The position numbers and the translations under genes are program-made. Shown here piece by piece: positions 33,824 to 43,271 of a stretch of 64,000 nucleotides of DNA. Numbering within the stretch: the stretch's first letter is position 1; each line of letters begins with the position of its first letter. Below the pieces are notes generated by a model. The model was not told where the DNA came from. It saw only the letters and a program-made list of their open reading frames with translations, and did not search any database. Origin of the DNA: Embleya hyalina (GTDB lineage: Bacteria > Actinomycetota > Actinomycetes > Streptomycetales > Streptomycetaceae); the NCBI RefSeq assembly GCF_003967355.1, contig NZ_BIFH01000013.1, positions 864,651 to 928,650 on the forward strand, given 5' to 3'.

Positions 33824-35046
33824 GCGCGCCCGTCCCCGCCGACCGATCCGCGGCCGACGACTCCGAACGCGCCGAGCAGCGGGCGACATGGACCGAGTTG
33901 TTCTTCGACCTGGTCGTCGTGGCGGGTGTCGCCCAACTCGCCCACCTGCTGCACGACCCCTCGCCCGACGACGTCGCCCTGTACGCGCTCTTGTACCCGG
34001 CGCTGTGGATTGCCTGGACCGGTTTCACCGTCCGCGGGTCCGTCGAGGGCGAACGCGCCGCCGTCCCGGCCATGCTCGTGGGCATGCTGGGCATGGCCGT
34101 CCTGGCGTCCTCGGTCGCCGACATCCGGGACGGGAGCGGCACGGTCTTCATCCTCGCCTACGTCGCGTTGCGCTGGTTCGCCGGACACCTGTGGCAAGGC
34201 GGCGCCATCACCATCGCCATGGACTGGCCCCTGGCCCAACTCGGCATCGGTACCACGCCGTGGCTGATCTCCCTGTGGGTGGACGCCCCCGCCCGCTACG
34301 GACTCTGGGCGCTGGGGCTGGTCCTGGACTTCCTCATCCTGTTCACCGTCTCCGGAACCCGCACACTGGGCGCCGCCACCCGCAGGGTCGACCGACTCCT
34401 GCGACGCCGAGCCGACCGGGAACGTACCCCGGCCCCCTCGGTCGAGGCGGCCTACACCAATACCCCTCACCTGGCCGAACGACTGGGCCTGTACGTGATC
34501 ATCGTGCTCGGGGAGGGAGTGTCCCAGGTGGTCTCCGCCGCCTCGGACACCACTCGGGACCCCGGCACGCTCGGCACCGCCCTCGGCGCCTTCGCCCTCC
34601 TGGTGGGGGTGTGGAGCCTGTCGCTCCTCCAGGGGTTCGCCGGCATCCCCCACCTGCGCGCCGGTGTTCTCCCGCTGCGGCGGACCATGCTCCTGCACGG
34701 CGTGAGCACGGGGCTCGTCGGCGCGCTCGCCGCGGGGTTGGGCGTCGCGGTGGCGGCCCGGGGAGCGGTGCCATCCGGCAATCGGTGGTTGTTGTGCGGT
34801 GCCGTCGCGGCGTGGGAGTGCGTGGTGCTGATCGGCGACCTGACCGCCGGGCGGCCGTCGATGGGCACGTTCGTGCGGGCCCTGCCCGGTCCGGCGGTCG
34901 CCCTCGGCCTGAGTGCCCTCGGCGATCGCATCGGAATCGCCGTGCTGGTCTGGGTGTTGGCCGCCATCGTGATCCGGCACGTGCTGTCGGGCCCCTCGCG
35001 CCGGCTCCCCGCAGCCCCGGCGGGCCACCACCCGCCCTCGCCCTGA
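33820..35046 (+). CDS. Low-temperature-requirement A (LtrA) family membrane protein
   Basis: A 408-aa protein with about 10 helices. It carries the family hallmarks WTELFFDLVVVAGVAQLAHLL near the start and PHLAERLGLYVIIVLGEGVS in the middle. The biochemical role of LtrA proteins is unknown. It starts at the ATGA overlapping the MFS stop, which makes a three-gene coupled unit. Confidence 0.88.
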   Translation: MSAPVPADRSAADDSERAEQRATWTELFFDLVVVAGVAQLAHLLHDPSPDDVALYALLYPALWIAWTGFTVRGSVEGERAAVPAMLVGMLGMAVLASSVADIRDGSGTVFILAYVALRWFAGHLWQGGAITIAMDWPLAQLGIGTTPWLISLWVDAPARYGLWALGLVLDFLILFTVSGTRTLGAATRRVDRLLRRRADRERTPAPSVEAAYTNTPHLAERLGLYVIIVLGEGVSQVVSAASDTTRDPGTLGTALGAFALLVGVWSLSLLQGFAGIPHLRAGVLPLRRTMLLHGVSTGLVGALAAGLGVAVAARGAVPSGNRWLLCGAVAAWECVVLIGDLTAGRPSMGTFVRALPGPAVALGLSALGDRIGIAVLVWVLAAIVIRHVLSGPSRRLPAAPAGHHPPSP

Positions 35047-35101
35047 CGGCGTTCGCCGCGCCCCACCACGCCCGACACGGCGGGTACGGGTTCGTGTCAC
35101 G

Positions 35102-35545
35102 TTATGCGGGGATCTCGAAGCCGAGCGCGTCGAGTGCGGCTTCCGCGGCCTGCCGGTCCTGTTCGTAGTTGCCGCCGGAGATGCCGAGTCCGCCGACGAC
35201 GACGCCGTTCTCGGTGATCGGGTAGCCGCCGCCCACGGCCATCAGCCGGGGGTGTTGCGCGAGGGGGGCGACGTGGGGGTCGGTGACGTAGGAGTTCCAC
35301 ACGTGGGTGGGGACGCGATAGGACACGGCCGTCCATGCCTTGTCGACCGCCACCTCGGCGGCCAGGAACGGCGCGTCGTCGGTGCGCTCGAACGCCTTGA
35401 GATGACCTCCGTTGTCGGTGACCGCCACCGCGACCGGGAAGCCGATCTCGTCGGCGGCGGCGAGCACCGCCCCGATCAGCTCGGCGGCCGCGGAGCGGGT
35501 GATGGTGGGAGCGGACAGGGACTTCGCCTGCGTTTCACGATTCAT
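35102..35545 (-). CDS. GlcG/HbpS-family protein
   Basis: A 147-aa protein of the haem-degrading/HbpS-like fold: AELIGAVLAAADEIGFPVAVAVTDNGGHLKAF, KAWTAVSYRVPTH, GGGYPITENGVVVGGLGISGG. No signal peptide, unlike secreted HbpS, so a cytoplasmic GlcG-like role is likelier. The start is at MNRETQAK with AGAAGG upstream. Overlaps the NIPSNAP gene by 11 nt. Confidence 0.88.
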   Translation of the reverse strand: MNRETQAKSLSAPTITRSAAAELIGAVLAAADEIGFPVAVAVTDNGGHLKAFERTDDAPFLAAEVAVDKAWTAVSYRVPTHVWNSYVTDPHVAPLAQHPRLMAVGGGYPITENGVVVGGLGISGGNYEQDRQAAEAALDALGFEIPA

Positions 35546-35930
35546 GGGTGCCTTCTTGCGGGACGGACGAGGTGGGGGTGATCGCCGTGGAGGGATGTTC
35601 GGGGACGTGTCGGCCCAGGGCAAAGGCGGGTGTCGGGGCCGCGCGGGTGACCACGGACTTCTCGACCAGCAGCAGGTCCTGCACGACCGGGTCGATCACG
35701 TCGGTCCAGTGGTCGTCGTCGTAGACGGCGGCGTACAACCGGACGCGCCGCGCCTCGCTGTCGAACCGCCGGATCCAGATGTAGCCGTCCGGGTCCTCCT
35801 CGTCGGTGAAGGACGCGGTGACCGTCATTCCCTTCGAGGTCTGGAAGGGGATCACGACCTCCTCCATGTAGCGGACCCATTCGTCCCGACGTCCGGGCCG
35901 GGTCCGGTAGCGGCGGATCTCGTAGAACAT
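35535..35930 (-). CDS. NIPSNAP-family protein
   Basis: A 131-aa dimeric alpha/beta-barrel protein beginning MFYEIRRYRTRPGRRDEWVR and containing DEEDPDGYIWIRRFDSE, typical of NIPSNAP. Role unknown; often beside oxidoreductases. The last 20 residues are unstructured and overlap the GlcG/HbpS start. Upstream gene of a two-gene operon. Confidence 0.85.
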   Translation of the reverse strand: MFYEIRRYRTRPGRRDEWVRYMEEVVIPFQTSKGMTVTASFTDEEDPDGYIWIRRFDSEARRVRLYAAVYDDDHWTDVIDPVVQDLLLVEKSVVTRAAPTPAFALGRHVPEHPSTAITPTSSVPQEGTHES

Positions 35931-36092
35931 GGTGGGTTCTCCCTCGTTGTCGGCCGGCGCCGGAAGGCGGAGCCGGGGCGCGGTCGCGCCCCGGCGGTGC
36001 TCGGCCCTACGGGCCGAGGGGCGTGGCTCGGTCGACGCCGGTCGGTCGTGCGGCGGTGTCGGGTGGTGGTGCGGATACCGCGAGGCGGTGTG

Positions 36093-37061
36093 TCAGGAGG
36101 CGACGCGCAGGACGAGCTTGCCGCGGGTACGGTCGGTCTCGCCGCGAGCGTGCGCCCGGGCGACCTGCTCCAGGGCGAAGACCTCCTCGACCTCGACGGC
36201 CACCTCTCCGGCGTCGACGAGTTCGGCGATGCGGGTCAGGGCCGCGCCGTCGGGTTCGACCAGGAAGGCGCTCGCGCGCATCCCGCGCGAACGAGCGGCC
36301 TCGGCCAACTCGGCCGAGACCCCGGCGGGGATCGCCACGAGCAGGCCGCCCGGGCGCAGCACGTCCAGCGATCGGGTGCTGGTGCGGTCGTGACCGTCAC
36401 CGACCAGGTCGATGACCACGTCGACGTCGCGGGCCGCGTCCTCGAAGCGGACGGCGGTGTAGTCGACGAGTTCGTCCGCGCCGAGTCCGGTCAGCCAGTC
36501 GTGGCGGCCACTGCTCGCGGTGCCGATGACGTACGCGCCCAGGTGCTTGGCGAACTGGACCGCGAAGTGCCCCACCCCGCCCGCCGCCGCGTGGATCAGC
36601 ACGCGTTGGCCGGCGCGGACCCCCGCCGTGTCCACCAGCGCCTGCCAGGCGGTGAGGGCGGCCAGGGGGACGGCGGCGGCCTGTTCGTGGGTGAGGCGGG
36701 CGGGCTTGCGGGCGAACTGGCGCGCCGGTGCGGTGACGTACTCGGCGTAGCCGCCGACCGCGCGGGGAAACCACGGCATCCCGAAGACCTCGTCACCCGG
36801 CTCGAACGTGGTCACCCCGAAGCCGGTCTCCTCCACCACCCCGGACACGTCCCAGCCCAGGATGAACGGCGGCTCGCCCAACACCCCGGCCATACCCGTG
36901 CCGGAACGCGTCTTCCAGTCCACCGGATTGATCCCGGCCGCGTGCACCCGCACCAGGACCTCGGTCGGCAGGGGCACGGGCCGGGGCACCCGCGCCACCC
37001 GCAGCACCTGCGGACCGCCGAATCCGTTCTGGACCACGGCGCGCATCAAGGTTGCGGACAT
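36093..37061 (-). CDS. NADP-dependent zinc-free quinone oxidoreductase (MDR family)
   Basis: A 322-aa medium-chain dehydrogenase/reductase of the quinone reductase type: VVQNGFGGPQVLRVARVP, VHAAGINPVDWKTRSG, the nucleotide motif LIHAAAGGVGHFAVQFAKHLGA, and LGADELVDYT. No zinc-ligand Cys cluster. Divergent from an HxlR regulator over 140 nt that contains a perfect palindrome, a pairing known from qorA-qorR. Confidence 0.92.
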   Translation of the reverse strand: MSATLMRAVVQNGFGGPQVLRVARVPRPVPLPTEVLVRVHAAGINPVDWKTRSGTGMAGVLGEPPFILGWDVSGVVEETGFGVTTFEPGDEVFGMPWFPRAVGGYAEYVTAPARQFARKPARLTHEQAAAVPLAALTAWQALVDTAGVRAGQRVLIHAAAGGVGHFAVQFAKHLGAYVIGTASSGRHDWLTGLGADELVDYTAVRFEDAARDVDVVIDLVGDGHDRTSTRSLDVLRPGGLLVAIPAGVSAELAEAARSRGMRASAFLVEPDGAALTRIAELVDAGEVAVEVEEVFALEQVARAHARGETDRTRGKLVLRVAS

Positions 37062-37165
37062 ACGTCAACTCCAAGCGGTGGAACGACGGGAGGTCGATCG
37101 TGCGGCCTCCCTGTTGATGTCGACGACCGTATCCACGCGCATATAGTTACCCGCAAGGTTCACTA

Positions 37166-37180
37166 CTTCCCTTTGGGAAG
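37166..37180. promoter_or_regulatory. Palindromic operator for the HxlR/quinone reductase pair
   Basis: CTTCCC-TTT-GGGAAG, perfect 6-bp arms, in the divergent region 22 nt before the HxlR start. The AT-rich stretch TATAGTTACC (37142-37151) nearby is a likely promoter element. Confidence 0.55.
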
Positions 37181-37201
37181 CAAGCAGGTGAGGAGCGGTT
37201 C

Positions 37202-37615
37202 ATGGTGATGGAATGTGCAACGGGCCGGCACAGTGACCACGACGTCTACGCCGCGCAGTGCCCCTGCCGCGCGATGCTGGACCTGCTCGCCAACAAGTGG
37301 TCGGCGCTGATCATCGGCGCGCTCGAACAGGGCTCGCAACGCTTCGGAGAGCTCCGACGGCGTCTCCAGGGCATCAGCCCCAAAGTCCTCACCCAGACCC
37401 TGCGTCGCCTGGAGGACTCCGGCATCCTCACCCGCACCGTGCACCCCGCCGTACCCCTGCACGTGGAATACGCCCTCACCGATCTGGGCCACAGCGCCGC
37501 CGTCCCCCTCCGCCTGCTGCGCACCTGGGTCGAGGAGAATCTCGACGACACCACCACGAGCGCGTGCCTGCCCCGAAACCCGACGGGTCCGGAAACCGCA
37601 GCCACGGGCTCGTGA
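37202..37615 (+). CDS. HxlR-family regulator (QorR-like)
   Basis: A 137-aa winged-helix protein: CPCRAMLDLLANKWSALIIGALEQGSQRF, LRRRLQGISPKVLTQTLRRLEDSG, and the wing VEYALTDLGHS. Cys residues near the N-terminus (MECATG, QCPCR) are typical of redox/quinone-sensing members. GGAG lies 7 nt before the start. Divergent from the quinone reductase, its probable target. Confidence 0.88.
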   Translation: MVMECATGRHSDHDVYAAQCPCRAMLDLLANKWSALIIGALEQGSQRFGELRRRLQGISPKVLTQTLRRLEDSGILTRTVHPAVPLHVEYALTDLGHSAAVPLRLLRTWVEENLDDTTTSACLPRNPTGPETAATGS

Positions 37616-37661
37616 GGCGGGACCGCCCCGTTTGCCGCGGGCGTGAACGCGGACGCCGTTG

Positions 37662-38717
37662 TCACTGTGGCGGCTGTCGGCGCGCTGCCCGGGTTTCGGT
37701 GGTGCGCCGGCGGAGTTCCGGCCGGGTGAGCGCGGGTGGGAGGTAGGCGACGTCGACGGGTCCGACGTCGGTTCCCGGCGGCGCGATCTCGTCGATGCGG
37801 TCGAGGACGTCGTCGTCGAGGAGGGTGTCCGCGCCGGCGAGGAGGTCGTCGAGTTGTTCGGGTGTGCGTGGGCCGATGATCGCCGAGGTGACCGCGGGGT
37901 GGGCGGTGACGAACGCGAGGGCGAGGTGGGGCAGCGACAGTCCGGCCTGTTGGGCGACTCCGGCGAGTGCCTCGACGGCGTCGAGCTTGCGCTCGTCGGT
38001 CATGTGCCGCCGTGCCCAGTGCAGGCGCCCGGGCGAGGCCGTTTCCGTGTTGCCCCTGCGGAGGCGGCCGGCGAGCAGGCCCATCGCCAGCGGGCTCCAC
38101 ACCAGGACGCCCAGTCCGTGGCGCTCGCAGACCGGCAGGATCTCGCGTTCGATGCCGCGGTTGAGGATCGAGTAGTGCGGCTGTTCGGAGCGGAAGCGGG
38201 CGAGTCCGCGCCGATCGGACACCCACTGGGCCTCGACGATGTCCGAGGCGGGCAGGTTGGAGTGGCCGATCGCGCGGATCTTGCCCGCGCGCAGCAGGTC
38301 GGTCAGCGCGCCGAGGGTTTCCTCGATGTCGGTGCCGGGCTCGGGGTGGTGGGCCTGGTAGAGGTCGATGTGGTCGACGCCCAGGCGGCGCAGCGACCCT
38401 TCGACGGCGGAGACGATCCATCGGCGGGAGTTGCCGCGCCGGTTGGGGTCGGATCCCATCACGCCGTTGAATTTCGTGGCCAGGACGACGTCGTCGCGGC
38501 GGCCGCGCAGGGCTTTGCCGATGATCCTCTCGGCTTCGCCGTCGCCGCCGCCGTAGACGTCGGCGGTGTCGATGACGTTGATGCCGGCGTCGAGGGCGCG
38601 GTGGACGATGCGGATGCAGTCGTCGGGGTCGGGGTTGCCGTAGGGGCCGAACATCATCGTGCCCAGGGTGTAGGCACTGACCTGGATGCCGGTCCGGCCG
38701 AGCGGACGGGTTCGCAT
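37662..38717 (-). CDS. Aldo/keto reductase
   Basis: A 351-aa AKR of the YhdN/AKR11-13 type: MRTRPLGRTGIQVSAYTLGT, DTADVYGGGDGEAERIIGKAL (catalytic Asp, Tyr), VLATKFNG (Lys), DHIDLYQAHHPE (His). NADPH-dependent carbonyl reductase. Start at MRTRPLG with AGGAG upstream. Its first 10 codons lie in the duplicated segment; the corresponding start in the other copy (28.1 kb) is mutated. Confidence 0.9.
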   Translation of the reverse strand: MRTRPLGRTGIQVSAYTLGTMMFGPYGNPDPDDCIRIVHRALDAGINVIDTADVYGGGDGEAERIIGKALRGRRDDVVLATKFNGVMGSDPNRRGNSRRWIVSAVEGSLRRLGVDHIDLYQAHHPEPGTDIEETLGALTDLLRAGKIRAIGHSNLPASDIVEAQWVSDRRGLARFRSEQPHYSILNRGIEREILPVCERHGLGVLVWSPLAMGLLAGRLRRGNTETASPGRLHWARRHMTDERKLDAVEALAGVAQQAGLSLPHLALAFVTAHPAVTSAIIGPRTPEQLDDLLAGADTLLDDDVLDRIDEIAPPGTDVGPVDVAYLPPALTRPELRRRTTETRAARRQPPQ

Positions 38718-38961
38718 GGGTTTCTCCTGGGGTGCAGGCGTGCGGCCGGACGGGGCGCACACCTCGCGCAACGGTCGGAGCCGGGTGTACTCGGCCGTGA
38801 CGCCGACGACTCGGCCGAACACGACGTTCGTCGCTCCGAAGACCGAACGAGTGGTTTCCGGTGCCGGAGGGTTCCGGCGACGGGACCGACGATGTCGGAG
38901 GTACAGGTCAGAGAGCGTCCGCTACGTGTGGCACGGTGAAAACATGCCGTTCGCTTCCTCG
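38687..38961. repeat. Decayed copy of the 28084-28770 VOC/WYL segment
   Basis: In order: AKR 5' end and leader, the remnant terminator hairpin, the last codons of VOC (GTGTACTCGGCCGTGACG), a deletion, a VOC inner piece (TCGGCCGAACACGACGTT), a second deletion, the promoter region (TTTCCGGTGCCGGAGG, GTACAGGTCAG) and the WYL start GGTGAAAACATGCCG with six codons. The WYL reading frame then diverges. About 690 bp of the other copy has become 275 bp. Confidence 0.8.
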
Positions 38962-39074
38962 TTTCGCGCTCGTCCTTGGGGCGAACACGAGCTTCGGTCG
39001 CCGCAACACCCACACGCCCGGCCGATGCGCATGGCATGGCGTGGTACCGGGCGGGCCCTGGGTCGGGATCGGGG

Positions 39075-39245
39075 TCAGGCGCGGTCGGGCAGCGGTACGC
39101 CGTGTTGTTCGGCGAGGCGTTCGAGGGCGTCCAGGCGTGCCTGCCAGACCTCGATCCCGTAGGCGTCGTGGTCCTCGCGGGCCTCGTCGAGTTTTTCGTG
39201 GGCCTCTCGGAGGCCGCCGATCAGTTCGTGCACGAATTCCCCCAT
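39075..39245 (-). CDS. Small predicted coiled-coil protein
   Basis: A 56-aa protein on the minus strand starting MGEFVHELIGGLREAHEKLD and ending GVPLPDRA. It is charged and predicted helical throughout, with heptad-like leucines and two Trp/Tyr positions (DAYGIEVW). The ATG is preceded by AGGAGGT at ideal spacing, and codon use is typical of the genome, so it is very likely real. Family not recognised with certainty; similar short acidic helical proteins are common in streptomycetes. It lies upstream of the decayed repeat and diverges from the ArsR/SulP unit. Confidence 0.75.
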   Translation of the reverse strand: MGEFVHELIGGLREAHEKLDEAREDHDAYGIEVWQARLDALERLAEQHGVPLPDRA

Positions 39246-39768
39246 GGGGTACCTCCTGGGACGCTCCGCCGGTTCGTGGGCCGCATCGTGCTCGGCGCAG
39301 ACCTCCCCATCATCCTGACGTATGAAGCAGTTGCCAATCTTATCAATTGCTAAGCTATCGTCTTCGTCGAGTCGGCGGTTCCCCGCGATGGTGGGGCCGC
39401 CGGTGGATGTGGTCGATGCGGGTCGGTGAGGTGGTGTGGAGGATGCCCGGGAGTTGGGGGGATCTGTTCAGGTGCGCTGTGTGGACGCGGGCTCGGGCGA
39501 CGGCCGCGCGACCCGGACCTGCGCGTCACGCGCCGGGGTAATGACTTGCTAAAATAAGCAATTGCTCAATTCACGTGAAACGAAGGTGTCGTGGAGCCCG
39601 TCCCGAGACGGGCGGCGGGCGACAGGACAAGATTCTTCCCATGACCGAGTACAGACCCGAGGACCCTGCGTGGTTGCCACACACCCGTCCGAGCGACCCG
39701 GCCGCCACCCGGCGACCGCCGTCGCCGACCGCCCCTCGCACCGTGACCCCCGGGAAGGACGTGGAGCG
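39246..39768. other. Divergent regulatory stretch between the 56-aa gene and arsR
   Basis: No coding frame was supported. It has two AT-rich islands in an otherwise GC-rich region: 39331-39358 (TTGCCAATCT..CAATTGCTAAGC) and 39541-39575 (TTGCTAAAATAAGCAA..). Both contain CAATTGCT or its close relative, suggesting binding of one regulator on both sides. Confidence 0.5.
39546..39561. promoter_or_regulatory. ArsR/SmtB-type operator candidate
   Basis: TTGCT-AAAATA-AGCAA, perfect 5-bp arms in an AT-rich island, 208 nt before the ArsR start. Followed by ATTGCTCAATT. AT-rich short palindromes are typical of ArsR/SmtB sites. Confidence 0.5.
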
Positions 39769-40131
39769 GTGAGCACCCCGCTGTACGAGCTGAAGGCCGA
39801 GTTCTTCAAGACGCTCGGCCACCCGGCCCGCATCCGCATCCTCGAACTGCTCAGCGAACGTGAGCACGCCGTCGCCGAGATGCTCCCCGAGGTCGGCATC
39901 GAAGCCTCGCGGCTGTCTCAGCAGTTGGCGGTGTTGCGGCGCGCCAACCTGGTGGTGGTCAGCCGCCGGGAGGGATCCACCGTCTACTACACGCTCACCA
40001 GCCCCCGGGTGGCCGAGTTGCTCGCCGTCGCGCGCAACATCCTGACCGGACTGCTCGCCGGACAGATGGAACTGCTCGAAGACCTGCGCGCGACCACGCC
40101 CCAGAGTTCCCCGAGGACGCCCCAGGACTGA
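39769..40131 (+). CDS. ArsR-family regulator
   Basis: A 120-aa winged-helix repressor: LKAEFFKTLGHPARIRILELLSE, LPEVGIEASRLSQQLAVLRR, VVVSRREGSTVYYTLTSP. It lacks the CVC metal motif, so a non-metal signal or another metal site is likely. The C-terminal LLAGQMELLEDLRATT is a dimer helix. GTG start with GGAG upstream. Followed after 115 nt by the SulP transporter, as in known ArsR-SulP pairs. Confidence 0.88.
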   Translation: MSTPLYELKAEFFKTLGHPARIRILELLSEREHAVAEMLPEVGIEASRLSQQLAVLRRANLVVVSRREGSTVYYTLTSPRVAELLAVARNILTGLLAGQMELLEDLRATTPQSSPRTPQD

Positions 40132-40246
40132 GCCGGACCTGCTGCGGTGCCGCCCCACCCGCACGACGGCCCGGGAACGATCGCCCGACCACGGGCGGGT
40201 GCGGGGCATCGGCACGGCCTACCTTCCAGGAGCGAGGAACCGCACC

Positions 40247-42004
40247 ATGAACGACCGGTGGCAGCCACCCCACACCGCCCGGGACACTCCGGCTCCCCCG
40301 GTCGGCGGACGCGCCGCCCGCCTGCGCGCGCTCCTGCCCGGGCGCGGCGACCTGCGCACCATGCGCCGTTCCCCCGGACGCGACCTGATCGCGGGACTGA
40401 CGGTCGCGGTCGTCGCGCTCCCACTGGCGCTCGCGTTCGGCGTCGCGTCGGGTCTGGGCGCGCAGGCCGGGCTGGTCACCGCGATCGTCGCCGGGGCGCT
40501 GGCCGCCGTGTTCGGCGGCTCCAACCTCCAAGTGTCGGGACCCACGGGGGCGATGACCGTCGTCCTGGTGCCGGTGGTCGCCGCCCACGGCACCGACGGC
40601 GTCCTGATGGTCGGCCTCCTCGCCGGGCTGATCCTCGTCGTGATGGCCGTGTCGCGTCTCGGGCGCCTCGCGGCCTTCCTGCCGGCCCCCGTCATCGAGG
40701 GGTTCACCGCCGGGATCGCCGTGGTGATAGCCCTGCAACAGGTCCCCGCCGCACTGGGGATCGCCCACGCCGAGGGGGACAAGGTCTGGCAGAGCGCCGC
40801 CGACGCCGCGTTCCGCTGGCTCGATCACCCCGGGGCCGCCGCGCCGATCACGGCCCTGGTGGTCGCCGGCGTCATGCTTTCGGGCGCCCGATGGCGCCCG
40901 GCGGTCCCCTTCTCCCTGGTCGCCGTCGCCGGGGCCACGATCCTGGCGTGGTCGATGGATCTACCGCTGACCCCGATCGGGGCCCTGCCCGCGGGACTTC
41001 CCGCCCCTTCGCTCGGGTTCGCGGACACATCCATGGTGGTCGACCTCCTGCCCTCCGCGCTGGCCGTCGCGGCGCTGGCCGCGCTGGAGAGCCTGCTCTC
41101 CGCCGCCGTCGCCGACGGCATGACCGTCGGGCAACGGCACGACCCCGACCGGGAGTTGTTCGGCCAGGGCGTGGCCAACCTCGCCGCGCCCCTGTTCGGC
41201 GGCGTTCCCGCCACCGCCGCCATCGCCCGCACCGCCGTCAACGTGCGCGCCGGGGCGACCTCGCGTCTGGCCGCGCTGACCCACGCCGTCGCACTCGCCG
41301 TGATCGTGTTCACCGCCGCCTCCCTGGTCGCCCACATCCCGCTGGCCGCCCTCGCCGGAGTCCTCCTCGCGACCTGCGTGCGCATGGTCGAGGTCTCCGC
41401 GCTGCGCGCCCTCGCCAAGGCCACCCGCGCCGACGCCCTCGTGCTGGCCCTGACGTTCGTCGTCACCGTCGCCCTCGACCTGGTCACCGCCGTCGCCGTC
41501 GGCATCGGCCTCGCCGTGCTCCTGGCCCTGCTGTCCGTCGCCCGCGCCGCCCGCCTCGAACAGGTCCCCCTGGACACCACCGACCACACCGACGAGGAAC
41601 GCGCCCTCCTCGAAGCGCACATCGTGGCCTACCGCCTCGACGGACCCCTGTTCTTCGCCGCCGCACACCGCTTCCTGCTCGAACTCTCCGAGATCACCGA
41701 CGTCCGAGTCGTCATCCTGCGCATGTCCCGGGTCACCACCATGGACGCCACCGGCGCCGGCGTCCTGGGCGACGCCATCGACAGACTCGAACACCGCGGC
41801 ATCACCGTCCTGCTCTCCGGGATCAAACCCGCCCACGACGACATACTCACGAGCCTCGACATCGCCGAACACCTGCGCCGCGACCACCGCATCCTGCCCG
41901 ACACCCCCGCCGCCATCGAGCACGCCCGAACCCTGCTGCGCCAACCCCACACCCGGCCCGCCCCGTTCGAGGCCGACTCCGCCCCCCGGGCACTGCCGTG
42001 CTGA
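40247..42004 (+). CDS. SulP-family anion transporter with STAS domain
   Basis: A 585-aa membrane protein: about 11-12 helices starting DLIAGLTVAVVALPLALAFGVASGLGAQAGL, the conserved SNLQVSGPTGAMTVVL, then LESLLSAAVADGMTVGQRHD and GGVPATAAIARTAVNVRAGA. A C-terminal STAS domain (about 470-560) contains RVVILRMSRVTTMDATG. Transports sulfate, bicarbonate or another anion. Start at MNDRWQPP, with AGGAGCGAGGAA upstream. Downstream of arsR in the same direction. Confidence 0.92.
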   Translation: MNDRWQPPHTARDTPAPPVGGRAARLRALLPGRGDLRTMRRSPGRDLIAGLTVAVVALPLALAFGVASGLGAQAGLVTAIVAGALAAVFGGSNLQVSGPTGAMTVVLVPVVAAHGTDGVLMVGLLAGLILVVMAVSRLGRLAAFLPAPVIEGFTAGIAVVIALQQVPAALGIAHAEGDKVWQSAADAAFRWLDHPGAAAPITALVVAGVMLSGARWRPAVPFSLVAVAGATILAWSMDLPLTPIGALPAGLPAPSLGFADTSMVVDLLPSALAVAALAALESLLSAAVADGMTVGQRHDPDRELFGQGVANLAAPLFGGVPATAAIARTAVNVRAGATSRLAALTHAVALAVIVFTAASLVAHIPLAALAGVLLATCVRMVEVSALRALAKATRADALVLALTFVVTVALDLVTAVAVGIGLAVLLALLSVARAARLEQVPLDTTDHTDEERALLEAHIVAYRLDGPLFFAAAHRFLLELSEITDVRVVILRMSRVTTMDATGAGVLGDAIDRLEHRGITVLLSGIKPAHDDILTSLDIAEHLRRDHRILPDTPAAIEHARTLLRQPHTRPAPFEADSAPRALPC

Positions 42005-42108
42005 GCCGCGACCCCTCGGGCCCCGGCCACCCGGCCGACGGCGACCCGCGCCCCATCGGCCGTCACGGCGCCCCCGCCGCCCTCGAACAACCGGATCGGA
42101 GACACAGC

Positions 42109-42285
42109 GTGAGCCCCGACGACACGAACGCGGAACGCCCCACACCGCCCCGCCCCGTCGCGAGACGCCAGACCCAGAAGGAGATGGAACGGGGCATCAT
42201 CGTCTGGCTCCTCGTCTTCACCTTCGGAACGCACCTCATCGGCGGCGGAATCTGGCTCTACATCCACTTCAGCGGCCGCGGCTGA
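42109..42285 (+). CDS. Small single-pass membrane protein
   Basis: A 58-aa protein from GTG 42109 with GGAG upstream. A Pro/Arg-rich N-terminus leads to KEMERGIIVWLL and one helix (WLLVFTFGTHLIGGGIWLYI). Resembles short actinomycete membrane proteins of the DUF6126 sort, but that is uncertain. 104 nt after SulP in the same direction. Confidence 0.6.
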   Translation: MSPDDTNAERPTPPRPVARRQTQKEMERGIIVWLLVFTFGTHLIGGGIWLYIHFSGRG

Positions 42286-42350
42286 CCGTGCGTCCGGTGC
42301 GCCCGGCGAAGCGGGTGCGCGTGTCCTCGCGGTCGACGTGCGGGACGCGG

Positions 42351-43184
<834 letters not shown>

Positions 43185-43271
43185 GTGTGATTCCTCTCCG
43201 GTGGGCGCTTCGACGGCGAGCCGACTCCGTCCCGCCGATGGGCGGCGGTGGGTGCTGCGGATGCCCGGCCG

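Noticed and set aside
35052-35100. GACACG/CGTGTC inverted repeat between LtrA and GlcG genes as terminator
   Set aside because: Only 6-bp arms with a 13-nt GC-rich loop; expected by chance at this base composition.
38976-39353. Plus-strand frame of about 125 codons
   Set aside because: It is antisense to the better supported 56-aa gene with AGGAGGT and reads as low-complexity sequence.
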